Under the pieces are notes generated by a model. That model was not told the origin of the DNA and ran no database searches. It saw only the letters and a program-made list of their open reading frames with translations. A program made the translations under genes and the position numbers. This document shows, piece after piece, positions 24,601 to 34,584 of a DNA stretch of 64,000 nt. The stretch comes from Aphelidium insulamus (lineage: Eukaryota > Aphelidiomycota > Aphelidea > Aphelidiaceae): assembly GCA_036784855.1 (NCBI GenBank), contig JAZDSV010000011.1:310001-374000 (forward strand). The letters are read 5' to 3'. Position 1 is the stretch's first letter. Every line of letters begins with the position of its first letter.

Positions 24601-25736
24601 TTATCGCGGTGGAGGAGATACTGCAACATATCCCGAGGCCAACGTGTCGCGCCTATTGTTTGCCGAGACTGCACCTCAATTGAGCGCGAGTTTGAAGCCG
24701 TCGGCATGGACGCAGTTTATGGTGCTGAGCAGTCGCTCATTTGTCAACTTTTACCGTAATCCGTACCTTATGCTGGGTCACTATACACTCAGTATCGCCG
24801 TCGGTTGTACGTACCCATACTCAATCATACATTTGATAATGGTGTCGTAGTCATATGCGGACTGCTGTTTTGGCAGGTCACGGACAATGTATCTGGGTTC
24901 CAGAACCGGCTGGGCGTCATGTTTTTCCAATTGACTATGTTGGGACTGAGCAGTTTGAGTGTGCTGGAGTTGTTCTCCAAGGAACGCCAGATATTTGTGC
25001 GAGAGCGCGCTGGAGGATTCTACAACGTGACCATCTACTTTATCACAAAGGCATGATAATTGAGAGAACCTATTCAATGTGTGCTCACTGCACAGGTGCT
25101 GTTTGATGTGATTCCATTGCGCGTGGTGCCGCCCGTGCTTCTGTCGTGCATATCGTACTTTATGATCGGTCTGGTGCCCGACAGTTCCCACTTTCTCAAA
25201 TTCGTTTTGGCAATGGTTCTTTTCAATCTGTCCACGGCTAGCATTTGCTTGGTGATTGCCGTAGCAACGACTGACTTGGGCGTTGCCAACCTCATTGGCG
25301 TGATAACGATGCTGTTTTCCATGCTCTTTAGCGGGTTCCTGCTGAACAAAGGCAAGTTACAGATATTTGTATGTACCTCATTCTGACCGCGCAAACTGAA
25401 GTCAATCTGGCCGTGTGGATCCGGTGGGTGCTCTACATCTCGCCGTTCAATTACGCACTGGAAGCCGTTCTCGGCAACGAGATGAAGGACATTTCTCTTA
25501 TTGACCGTCAATTAGGCATTCCCATCCAGGTATCTCACATTTTGATATGCACAATGATGCACATACTAGATGCTCAATGGTTGTACGTGCAGGTGCCCGG
25601 CTCCCTTTTGATGAAGGCATTCGGTCTGGACCCGCTGAACTACTGGCCAGACGTGGGCTACTTGTCGGTGTTGTTTGCATGCTTCCTCTTTGTGGCGTAC
25701 CTCGTGCTGCAGCTGTTTGTGCGTGAACGGCGCTGA
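21624..25736 (+). CDS. ADP1: Adp1-like ABCG transporter with EGF-like extracellular N-terminus
   Basis: About a dozen exons. The signal peptide (MALLWAAVAVFLAAAA) is followed by Cys-rich EGF-like segments (CFNCLMPNDQCINYGTC, CQCKDGWTGINCN). The large ectodomain ends ELDCLSGECVHQSRIP, as in yeast Adp1. One helix is followed by the nucleotide-binding domain: Walker A GTSGAGKTTCLD, signature ISGGEKRRV, Walker B IIFLDEPTSGLD, H-loop TIHQPRS. A long Ser/Gly-rich linker (coded at about 23,990-24,650) precedes the six-helix membrane domain, with RERAGGFYNVTIYF and VLFDVIPLRVVPP. This is the half-transporter ABCG layout with the domain order reversed. Two introns near the 3' end need GC-AG splicing (25051-25095 and 25352-25401). 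The substrate is unknown even for the yeast protein. The 3' end overlaps the antisense zinc-knuckle frame. Confidence 0.92.
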
Positions 25737-26677
25737 TATCTCCCGCTTGCCATTATTCCGTGCTTGACATTCTCAAGAATAAACTTCGAGTTCCATTTAC
25801 ACATTAAGATCATGTAGATGTTGAGAAAGCATAAAACCATTATGATATACAGGCCCAAACGGAAAATAACGACTTTAGTCTTTGGGCGGCGTTGAGGCCT
25901 CGGCGCTGGTTTGGAAGCGCGCTTGACTGAACGAACGTCCTGCTCACGATACGCCAGCAGTTGGTCATCCGTGTCGGCACACAAAGCGAACCGATCGTGG
26001 TGGTCGTACATGCCAATTGCATCCGACACGGGCACGTCGGCAACAGGTTCTGCTTTAGGCTTCTTGGATGGCGGCGCCGTGCCCGATACTGCTGATGTCC
26101 GACTATGCCAGCCAGGGGCCGCGGGATTAAACATGGGCGACCGCGAGAACGCGTCCAACTGGCTGTCCAGCGGCAGAGGTGGCAAGTCTGACAGCGGAGG
26201 CCCCTCTAGCCCATCGGCATTGTCCGTTTCTAGCGCGTGATGCGTGGGACACTGTGCCGACAGGTGCCCCAGCACGCCGCACACGAAGCACTTGGCAAAC
26301 GGTAATGCAGGCAACTCTCCTCCGCCTGTGATATCAGCGTGCGCAAAGATCGTCACAAACCCACCTGGCGCTCTAGCCTGTCGCTTCGGGCACTTGTGCA
26401 GCGAGTGCTCGGTGCTGCCACACACGTAGCACTGCAGCTGCTTGGTGGCGGGGTTGGCCGGAGCCGATGTTGGATGGATATGTGGCGCAGAATGTGCTGA
26501 AGGACGCGTGAATCGAGCAGGCTTGCGGCGCTCAGTACTCGTGGTGGTGCCAGACACGGGCCGACGCGACTTGGACACCACGGCACCGTCCTTGAGTGAT
26601 GGCTGGGCACGTGCCGAGAACAGTGTGGCAGTATCAGCGGCATAGGCACGTCGCACCTTCATCGTGGAGCGCGTCAT
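25658..26677 (-). CDS. Protein with two CCHC zinc knuckles
   Basis: A 339-codon frame from an ATG at 26677. Two zinc knuckles lie in its first half: CYVCGSTEHSLHKC (about residues 84-97) and CFVCGVLGHLSAQC (about 131-144), both CX2CX4HX4C. The N-terminus is basic and Ser/Thr-rich, and acidic/proline-rich linkers follow. The spacing resembles ZCCHC9-type and Air-type RNA-binding proteins, but there is no second pair. The last ~90 residues run antisense into the 3' UTR and final exon of ADP1. They begin with a hydrophobic stretch (VVIFRLGLYIIMVLCFLNIY), so either there is a C-terminal membrane anchor or an unseen intron ends the protein earlier near 25,880. No retroelement polymerase or capsid context surrounds it, so I read it as a host RNA-binding protein. 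Confidence 0.65.
   Translation of the reverse strand: MTRSTMKVRRAYAADTATLFSARAQPSLKDGAVVSKSRRPVSGTTTSTERRKPARFTRPSAHSAPHIHPTSAPANPATKQLQCYVCGSTEHSLHKCPKRQARAPGGFVTIFAHADITGGGELPALPFAKCFVCGVLGHLSAQCPTHHALETDNADGLEGPPLSDLPPLPLDSQLDAFSRSPMFNPAAPGWHSRTSAVSGTAPPSKKPKAEPVADVPVSDAIGMYDHHDRFALCADTDDQLLAYREQDVRSVKRASKPAPRPQRRPKTKVVIFRLGLYIIMVLCFLNIYMILMCKWNSKFILENVKHGIMASGRYQRRSRTNSCSTRYATKRKHANNTDK
25779..25784 (+). promoter_or_regulatory. Polyadenylation signal after ADP1
   Basis: AATAAA 43 bp after the ADP1 stop codon. Confidence 0.6.
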
Positions 26678-26802
26678 TGATGTCAGGGGATTTCACAAGC
26701 TGAACTAATGTAAATGAGGTGGGAGAAATGGTGGAAAAAATTGTGGATGCAAAAAGCAATAATCTCAAGTCACATTAATTGTTAAATATCGCCATAAAAC
26801 GG

Positions 26803-27987
26803 TCAAAGATAAGGGCCCATTACTTCCTGCAAGTTTGAATAATCGGACAGCGCATCGCGAGCCGAGAACGTTGCAGTGACAACCCAGCGATAGTCATTCA
26901 AGCGCTTGTAGTATTTGTACTGGCATTCACGCGATTCGACATCGATAAGCAGTTGCACTAAATTCGGAATATGCAATAATGCAGTCAGATGCTGGTCTGT
27001 GCCAAACATCATAACCGCGGTTAAAATATTGCCTTCGAACCGGAGTTTTTTACCCAAATCAGTTATTATAACGCTTATTTCGCCGTAAAGATCAATAAAG
27101 TCCAGAGCAAGCAACGCTTTGAACATATTGACAGTGTGATCCTCGTCTCGCAACGTTTCAGACAGCACAGTCTCTTTGATAATGAAGGCGCACAATGTAA
27201 AAAGCTCCATATTATTCCATTCAAATGCCATTTTAAGCCCTTTGTACGTGCACGACAAAAGTGTTAGCCCCGTTGGTTGCATGATTTCCAACGCTCGCGT
27301 CCATTGATGTGCCTCTCGTGCACAATTTGCCATTTTTTGCGCAAAGTAATTGATATGTTTCGATTTGCTGGGAAGATACGAAATAAATGCCTCAATGTCG
27401 TGGCGTAAAAAGGTTTCTTCAAGCGAGGGAATGGCTTTGTATGGAGGCATGCGCAGTATATCCCACTCCTCGTCAAAGGTATTCAATTCATCCGGATCGG
27501 GTGGAAGCGTGATGTAATGGTTCTGCTCATCCAGATAGTATTCCACCACGCACTTCATTATGTGCGGCCCGACCTTATTGACAGCATAGTAGCCCTCAGA
27601 AGTTTTGGCCGCTTCACTGACCAGGTCAGTGAAGTAGTTTTCTGGACCGGCGTCTAGCAAGCTAACCGGAATGCGAAATATTTGCTTGTGACACAAAAAC
27701 TTGTAGTTGGAATTTTTCGTGCGCGCAATGCCTTCAGTACCCGTCTCGCCTTTGAAGGCATTTCTGTAGAAATCTGCTTGGATTCCATATCTAGGATTCT
27801 TTCCGCGTGCACCACTACCAGTGCCCCCATTAGACTCGCCTGGATAAGGCGCAATGGGTAAGCCGTCACTCAGTAACGCCATGCTTTCAATAGCATTGCC
27901 CGTAGTCGCAATATGCATGGCGCAAATCTGTACAATTCCGCAGCATGCAAGCAGAGTCAGAGCAGCAGTAGCCCAAAATTGTTTCAT
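26803..27987 (-). CDS. Secreted protein with a possible BTB-like segment
   Basis: Intronless, 394 residues, starting at the ATG of MKQFWATAALTLLACC (27987), which is a clear signal peptide; the upstream extension only uses TTG. At about residues 90-150 a segment with LCHKQIFRIPVSLLDAGPENYFTDL and YYAVNKVGPHIMKCVVEYYLD has the shape of a BTB/T1 fold (strand-helix, hydrophobic F-x-I-P start, FVD-like strand, then VLDYL-like helix). The rest is helical and unrecognised. BTB domains are normally cytosolic, so a signal peptide on one would be unusual. I cannot confirm the fold. It shares a divergent ~435-bp promoter region with NDUFA13. Confidence 0.6.
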   Translation of the reverse strand: MKQFWATAALTLLACCGIVQICAMHIATTGNAIESMALLSDGLPIAPYPGESNGGTGSGARGKNPRYGIQADFYRNAFKGETGTEGIARTKNSNYKFLCHKQIFRIPVSLLDAGPENYFTDLVSEAAKTSEGYYAVNKVGPHIMKCVVEYYLDEQNHYITLPPDPDELNTFDEEWDILRMPPYKAIPSLEETFLRHDIEAFISYLPSKSKHINYFAQKMANCAREAHQWTRALEIMQPTGLTLLSCTYKGLKMAFEWNNMELFTLCAFIIKETVLSETLRDEDHTVNMFKALLALDFIDLYGEISVIITDLGKKLRFEGNILTAVMMFGTDQHLTALLHIPNLVQLLIDVESRECQYKYYKRLNDYRWVVTATFSARDALSDYSNLQEVMGPYL

Positions 27988-28422
27988 CTCGGAAATAGTA
28001 GCGAAATGTTGGAGAGTGATTTGCTTCAACGAGAGTCAAACACGTGACAACTGATCGCAACTCCTGGCAGCGACGATTGGATGGAGATTCCATCAACGTA
28101 TCATTCAATAATTGTGTACAATTTGGCTCTACAGCATGCTTAGACAGTATGCAGTGTATGGTGCCAAGTGCACACCACAAAAATAGTTACAGTTCATGCC
28201 AGCTGGAGGTGGCTTGCACAACCTCATGCAAGCTCTGCAAATACGGCACATTTCGTAATATCGGCGGCGTCTGCATTGTCTGCACATTGTTTGCACCCGA
28301 CACGTATGCAATTGTAATATTATTAATCCTTTCAAGCAAGTCCAGGCCACGCAATACTATTATACTATCGTGCACTACGTTTGCACGGCACTCAATCACC
28401 GCCACCATACCATAAAGTGAAA

Positions 28423-28972
28423 ATGCCCGGCCAAGATTTGCCACCGCCTGGAGGATTCCCCAAGGTCAACTTGCGCCGTGACGTGCCGCACAAGTCCATT
28501 CCACTGGCAGCTGTGGGTCTGGGCCTGACGCTACTTGCTGGCTGGGGTGCCGTCAGACTGGGCTCCGTGTGGCGAGAGAGGCGGTGCGTGAGCCTGTGCG
28601 GTGTGGGCGTGCCCGTTATCTGCCTATCCAATGTCTCAATTCCTGTGCACATATGTACCATGTACATGTACATACACGGCACCACACACCACTGACACGG
28701 ACACATTGCATCACAGCGAGCTGAAGAGGGAAAAGATGTGGGCGCGGCTGTACATCCTGCCGCTGGTGCAGGCGGAGAAGGATCGCGAGTGGATGCGCTG
28801 GCGGTCACAGCAAGTGGCGGAGGAGGCGCGCATAATGGCCGATGTGGAGGGCTGGACACCTGGCGAGTCCGTGTACCATAACAAGCGGTGGGCGCCCCCC
28901 ACTCTGGACCTGGACGGTGAGCCAGTAGGTCTGCCAGTGGTGCTGTGGGTGGACGGTGGCGAACCGCTCTGA
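28423..28972 (+). CDS. NDUFA13: NADH:ubiquinone oxidoreductase subunit NDUFA13 (GRIM-19, B16.6)
   Basis: Two exons, about 28423-28583 and 28717-28972, with a 133-nt intron. The spliced protein is about 138 residues, the usual size. It starts MPGQDLPPPGGFPKVN, matching the DMPPPGGY start of GRIM-19. One transmembrane helix (IPLAAVGLGLTLLAGWGAV) is followed by WRERRELKREKMWARLYILPLVQAEKDREWM. The conserved EEARIMADVEGWTPGESVYHNKRWAPP region closes it. It is a structural accessory subunit of respiratory complex I in the inner mitochondrial membrane. Confidence 0.93.
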
Positions 28973-29411
28973 TGCTGCGTCAGCTCAATACATATACATC
29001 TACTGGTCAGTGTATATGCGTATGTATACTTGTAAATATCTGTGTGTACTTCGCCTGACTTGTGTAATGTAATAATACTGCCACTGATATATCTATATAT
29101 AATATATATGATATATCTACAGATGCATGCACATACAGCGTATGTCATACACGCTCAAGTAGTGCTCGTGGGTGTGGCATCTGTTGAATATATTTAACTG
29201 ATGAACATGTGCATTGAGCACGGTACATTGTACGTACTATTACTACATACAGCTATAATACAGCTATAATACAGTTATAATACACTTATGTATAATACAG
29301 TGCAGAGCGCGACAAATAGCGCCGATAGATCATCGAGCACGTGTGGTGTGTGACTGTGTGTGTGTGTGTGTGCGACTGTGTGACTGAGCTGTGTGTGTCC
29401 CCCTCATACAG
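28973..29411. other. AT-rich spacer with short tandem repeats before the RhoGAP gene
   Basis: About 440 bp. It contains TATA-rich sequence (29085-29120), a four-fold imperfect repeat of ATACAGCTATA at about 29249-29300, and a TG-rich tract at 29341-29395. It probably holds the promoter and possibly a first exon of the RhoGAP gene that I could not place. Confidence 0.5.
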
Positions 29412-31270
29412 GACACGCAGCACCGTCTCCCGCATCACCGTGGACTGGTCACTATTCGTTGGCGCTGCAGTGCTGGTCGGTGCCGCCATCGCTGCCTTGT
29501 ACCTGTACTTGCACGCGGACCCCTCGCCCGCCGCCGCCATGTCCTCTACCTCGCCGCCCGTATCGCCCACTTCTTCTGCGCTGCACCTTATCGACCGCCT
29601 ACTTGTCGAAGCCGGCAAGTACACCGCCAATGGCTACATGATCCCATTGACGGCACAGGAGTGGACTCGGAGGCACGGCCAATGGTCGCATTCTATGCGT
29701 GCCATCTGCCCGACCCGCGGCACATTCACTACGACGCGCTGCTGGAGCAGTTGCAGCGGCGGCTCGACTCCCTGGTCGACAATGACTACTCTTTGATACT
29801 GTTCACGGCGCCCACCACCACTGCGCAGCGGCCTCCTATCCGCTGGCTCTTTAGTGCCTATAAGGCTCTCTCCAGAAAGTATGTAACATGTCTGTGTATG
29901 TATCTCGCTGTGTAGTTATATTTAGTTGGTGGATGTATGTATATCAGTCTATATAGGCAAATAGCACACTCGGTAATATTATATCAACCTTTGCCTCTTC
30001 AGATACAAAAAGAACTTGAAGAAGCTCTACGTGGTCCATCCATCAATTTGGGTCAAGTTGATTATGGATGCCATGCGGCTGGTGGTGAGGTGCGCCTGTG
30101 TTACTCACTACTTTAATTCTGCGTTAACTAAAATCGTCCCAAGTCCCAAGTTTGCACAGAAACTGAAAAAAGTAGCAACATTATCCGCACTGGCCACGCT
30201 GGTGCCGTACAGGCAGCTGCGCATCCCAGACGCCGTGGAGGAGTTCAATCGCAAATTCGAGCCGTCCGTCACAGTCCCATCCGGCATCGGACGACTGTCA
30301 CTAGGCGGTGCCGACCAACAGAATGCCGCTGGGCGGTACTTTGGCCAGCCGCTGGAAACCACAATGGGCGTTGGCGCCGAGCTGGGCATCCCGCTTCCAG
30401 TTCTGCTGGCCGTGCAGTACATTCGACTGCGCGGCATGGAAACTGAAGGAGTGTTTCGGCGATCGCCCAGTTCCGTGCAGCTGCGTGAGTGCCGTCGCAA
30501 GGTGGACTCAATGTCCCCCTGGCAAACCGGCACCGATGCCGTGGCACTATTTAGCGCCTACGACATGCCCGTGCATGTAGCGGCCGTGCTGCTGAAACTG
30601 TATCTACGTGAACTGCCAGATCCGCTACTACCACCCAGCACTTACCCCACTCTGTGCATGCTAGCCGGCGCCGGCAATCAGCACGAGCAGGCCGGCTCAT
30701 TGTGGCGCATTGTATTGAGCGCCATGCCCGACTGTCATCTGGCCCTATATTACTACCGTAAGCAAATGTAATTATATGTACTGTGTACTATACTTTCAGA
30801 CATCCATTATTATCGTTGGCCTAACACATATTGACAACAGTGCTGGCGTTTCTGCGTGAACTCTGTTGCCAGCCGGAGCGAGTGATACTGCACAAAATGT
30901 CCACGGCCAACATTGGCGTGGTGTTTGGGCCGAATTTGGTGCGGCTGGACGACGCGCTACAAGAGCTGGAGGCCAGTCGGTGGGCGGGATGCTTTCTGCA
31001 GCGCGCGCTGGACAGCGGCCCTGCTTTTACTGCGGTGCTGGACACCGTCATGCTTGAGCGGGGCGTGCGACAGACTACACCCATCACTCACAACAACACC
31101 ACGCCGCCCGCTCTAATGTCCCGGCGGTCATCCAGTCGAGGTATTTACTATTATTATATACTATAATATAGACTATGCATCACAATTATGTAGAGGCGTT
31201 CATGTTGGCGGCGGCTGCAGCAACCGCCCAGCTCACCTCTCCACCAGCAGCTGAAAGCCCCGTTGATTGA
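29412..31270 (+). CDS. BCH (CRAL-TRIO-like) plus RhoGAP protein, p50RhoGAP/ARHGAP1 type; 5' end unresolved
   Basis: About six exons. The BCH domain begins LIDRLLVEAGVDSEARPMVAFYACHLPDP and runs through NDYSLILFTA, SAYKALSRKYKKNLKKLYVVHPS and LRIPDAVEEFN, closely paralleling ARHGAP1. The RhoGAP domain follows: IPLPVLLAVQYI, GMETEGVFRRSPSS (catalytic arginine finger in the FRRS part), LLKLYLRELPDPLLPP and STANIGVVFGPNL. The join inside the BCH domain needs a GC-AG intron at 29615-29658. Likely role: membrane-bound GTPase-activating protein for Rho/Cdc42. Upstream of the first ATG (29539, good Kozak context) the frame stays open and encodes a hydrophobic helix (WSLFVGAAVLVGAAIAALYL) after a possible splice acceptor at 29410-29411. 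A membrane-anchored form with an unseen first exon is therefore possible. Confidence 0.85.
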
Positions 31271-31368
31271 TATATATATATTAGACTGCACAGTTGTTGA
31301 TATTATCGGTGTTGTGGCGCTGCCATTCTGAGTGTCGGCAATACTTAATAATAATACACAGGCAATCA

Positions 31369-32035
31369 ATGGAACGGGAAAGGGAAACGACGCGCCACAC
31401 GGCAAATGATAATGCGGGAGACACGCGTCTGCATACGGCACTCTTTGCGCTGTCCACTGCGGCCTTCTTTGCGGGTATGGGGCTGAGTGCGCGGCGAGTA
31501 CTGCGCGCTGGCCCTGGCAAGCGGTCCGCATCCATCTCGCACTTCCCGATCGCGGCGCCCGTACCCGCACTTTCCACTAGTCGCGCGTCTCCCTTCGCGT
31601 CGTCTGCAGCCACCACTCCCACCGCACCTCCGATTCTCACTCGGCCGCTCTCACTCGCAGCGGCTGAAAATAATAACTTGGACGACGACGACGACGGACT
31701 GCTGATGGGCAGCGCGGCGCCGCGACCAGAATGGGCACTGGGAGATGCATTGCGCGCCTTCTTGGCCGCCACCGCCATCACGGGATCCCTGGCACTGGCC
31801 ATAGTGTCGGGTGTGCGGTCACAAGGCGTCCACTCGGTCAGTGTGGTGTCAATTGCGTTGTGATACTGACAACCTATATTCATGTCAGTGGCGAGATGCC
31901 AAGCGGTGGATGCGCGGAGAACCGTTGGGTGTGGCGGATGGTGATGTGGACGATGCTGGCAAGGAACATCGCGAGGACCTGGAGGCCGAGTTGGAGTTGT
32001 TGGCCGCGCTGCGACAAGATGTTGAAGACATATAG
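31369..32035 (+). CDS. TMEM242-like two-helix membrane protein (tentative)
   Basis: Two exons with an intron of about 54 nt near 31834-31888, about 200 residues. Two hydrophobic segments are present (LHTALFALSTAAFFAGMGLS and LRAFLAATAITGSLALAIVS). A variable acidic/Ser linker separates them, with a short run of Asp. Helix 2 is followed by GVHSWRDAKRWM, which resembles GVHSMNDFRSKM after the second helix of TMEM242. TMEM242 is an inner mitochondrial membrane assembly factor for ATP synthase and complex I, which would fit a complex-I-bearing fungus. The call rests on topology and that short motif. The acidic C-terminal helix is unusually long. Confidence 0.45.
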
Positions 32036-32110
32036 AGTGACAGTGGTATTGTATGGCAGTTGCTGTTGATGAAGTTCTGCAGGCCAACGGCATGAGAAGT
32101 CAGCTGTGTG

Positions 32111-32168
32111 CAAGTACAGTGTAAATTATAGTGAATGCTCAAGTACAGTGTAAATTATAGTGAATGCT
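32111..32168. repeat. Perfect tandem duplication of a 29-bp unit
   Basis: The unit beginning CAAGTACAGTGTAAATTATA occurs twice without change (32111-32139 and 32140-32168) in the 3' flank of the TMEM242-like gene. Confidence 0.95.
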
Positions 32169-32614
32169 CGACGAGTTCATGGTGATGCCACACAAGGCAC
32201 CAACTCTATATTTTCCTGCATATATAAACATACTCATATATACATATACACATATACACATACATGTATACACCATATACATATGTATACATTATGTACT
32301 ATAACATATACACCGAGTACATGTAAACATAGTGTATATTGAATAGCAGTCTTTCGTGCAACGATCAGTGCTGATATATACAGCATATACATATACTTGT
32401 ATACATATACTTCTATACGGCATATACACCTGTGCCACTGCTGTAACTAAATATGTCAAATAGTCCAATATCGCACGGTGTACTACCTTCATCATATGTT
32501 GCATCCTCCACATATGCATTCAACACTATATGATGTCTATAAGTGTATGAACAACGTGTACACATACATACATTTATATTGTTATGTATGAAGTATATAC
32601 TTCAGACCTTGAAT
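32169..32614. other. Spacer rich in CATATAC/TATAC runs
   Basis: About 450 bp of AT-rich sequence with many CATATA and TATAC steps (32215-32420). No coding frame. Presumed promoter side of SNAPC3. Confidence 0.5.
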
Positions 32615-34455
32615 ATGACCAGGCAGTTATTTGCCGAGACGCGCCCATCGCCGTATCCATCGGCACCGCTGTGTCTGCGGGACGTGGAGCGCTCACTGCA
32701 CGATGCCGCGGCTGTGCTCAGGAATGCCGCTGCTATTGCTGCTGCCAGTGGCACCGCGCACAGCACCGGCATGCTTGCCGATATGACAGCCGACCCGGAC
32801 GAGATGCTGCGCGCTGATGCCGCGCTGATGGCCGAGTGCTGGTCAGACCCGTCCATTATGAGCGCGCTTCGGTCTGCGGCGCGTTATCGGCGATCCAATG
32901 GTGGTGGGGGTGATGGTGTTGCTACTGCTGCTGACGTGGAGGTGGTGGACGCATTGGAAGGAGGTGGTACACGTGCCGCCACTCTTGCTGTCCTTGTGCA
33001 AGAGACTCGCGATATGATGACGGCGCGAAGTGCTCAGCCAATGCCGAGTACCAGTATTGCTACAATTGCACCACCGACAAGTAGCAGTATTGCCGCTGTT
33101 GGGAGTAGTAGTAGTAGCTCAGTGATGGCACAAGCGCTTGCTGCGCGATCCGTGTCGGCGACCAACCTTGACAATAATGTCAATGATGACGATGACGACA
33201 CGCGCCTACTGCAGAGCATTATCAGCAGCGGCACCCCGTCCACTGGGTCATCCCAGGCATCGCGATCGGCAACACCCGAGATGCTCCCCACTGGTACTGC
33301 CGGCGACGACACTGTCGCAGCCGCTATCGCCGTTCTGAACTCCCGACGGAACAATACTGCTTACACCACCAGCAGCACGGCGGAAAGCTCAATGAACCAA
33401 CACCGCAATTTGCAGCGACGACCACAGCAACGGCACTTGAATGTCTCTGGTGCCGCAGTGCCGTACGCGCAACACGTTCGACGCCTGAATGTGTTGCGAT
33501 CGCTACTAATGCAGCCGCCTCTACGCGCCCTGCACCCCGACAACCAGGAGATATTGCTGGCTTCGCGGGTTTCCACCGCCAACCGCCAACGTCACCGCGG
33601 CACTGTCAATACGGCCGCTGCGCCTCTGTCCGCCGAGTTGCTTGCCGATCCCGCACTGCTCCTACAAATCACTTTTTATACTGGCCGGCAGCCGCTGCAG
33701 AAGATGCAGACTTTCCTGCTGCCGGCCTCTCTACCACTGCACAGACTACGCGATGCATTCACCTGTCCGCTGGACAGGGCGACTCCACAGCACAGTCTGC
33801 GCCGCGCCTCGTCCCTATTCTGCATCGAGAATGTGCTGTATCGCGATTTGCGCGGTGCAGTCGACTTGTCGGAAACCATCCTCCGCTGGGATGAGCATCG
33901 CAAGGCGCCCGCTGGTCTATCGGCAGCGCAAGCGGGAATGAATACCGTGTGGCGAGACTTGCCCGCGCTGAGAATCGACTATCCATATCTGTTCATACAC
34001 CAGGGACACTGTGAGCACGTATTCATGGTGCAGCGCGCAAGGTATTTAATCATTGTAGAATATATATATGTCTGGGCATTATTAAGTATTCATGCAGACT
34101 GCTGGATCCGCTGGTGGACAGCGCGCGGCAGGCCGACTACCCGCAAAGGATATTCAATGCTGTGCCTGCACGGTACAAGTGCCGCGTGTGTACCGTAGCC
34201 CCGGCCACCAAGATAACATTTAATGATACCGTGCTGGGCGAGGAGCCTGGTTTTCTGTGTGGTGGGTGTTTCTCGGAGCTGCATGGATGTGCGGAAACTA
34301 TTACTGGACCTGTGGCGGTAGCTAATGATGCCGGGACGGGTGCTGATTCCTCTGGAAACCATGATGATGATGATGATGATGATGATGGCATTGATAACGA
34401 GGCACACGAAAAGTATTTTCCAAACCGGCTCTATGCAGTTGACTACCCCGCCTAA
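32615..34455 (+). CDS. SNAPC3: SNAPc subunit 3 (SNAP50), snRNA-activating complex
   Basis: Two exons with a ~60-nt intron (about 34042-34098), about 590 residues. The start is the ATG of MTRQLFAETRPSP. The first ~340 residues are low-complexity Ala/Ser/Asp-rich. The conserved C-terminal SNAP50 domain follows: ITFYTGRQPLQKMQTFLL, SSLFCIENVLYRDLRG, LRIDYPYLFIHQGHCEHVFM and the zinc-binding CRVC...FLCGGC pair (animal SNAPC3 has YPYVYCHQGDCEHLFI and CFLCDSC). SNAPc binds the proximal sequence element of snRNA genes and serves polymerases II and III. An acidic run (about eight Asp) near the C-terminus is coded by a GAT repeat. AATAAA follows the stop by 66 bp. Confidence 0.88.
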
Positions 34456-34521
34456 GCATGATCTATACTACTGCGTCTTCGTGGTGTGCTTACTTGTGGC
34501 GCACACCAGGAGCAACACCTG

Positions 34522-34527
34522 AATAAA
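34522..34527 (+). promoter_or_regulatory. Polyadenylation signal after SNAPC3
   Basis: AATAAA 66 bp after the stop. It lies 57 bp before the stop codon of the convergent secreted-protein gene. Confidence 0.6.
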
Positions 34528-34584
34528 GTTTTAGATAGCTGAGAGCTGTTTATTGTTTGGTAGAGGTTCAATCGTATGATGGGA

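Noticed and set aside
25658-26677. Reading the two CCHC knuckles as a retroelement Gag fossil
   Set aside because: No neighbouring protease, polymerase, integrase or terminal repeats; host RNA-binding protein is the simpler reading.
28044-28415. Plus-strand frame upstream of NDUFA13
   Set aside because: Lies in the divergent promoter region and overlaps the BTB-like gene's 5' flank; it begins before any ATG and has no domain.
31281-32093. 270-codon minus-strand frame opposite the TMEM242-like gene
   Set aside because: No start context, low-complexity His/Pro translation, and the plus strand gives a spliced two-helix protein.
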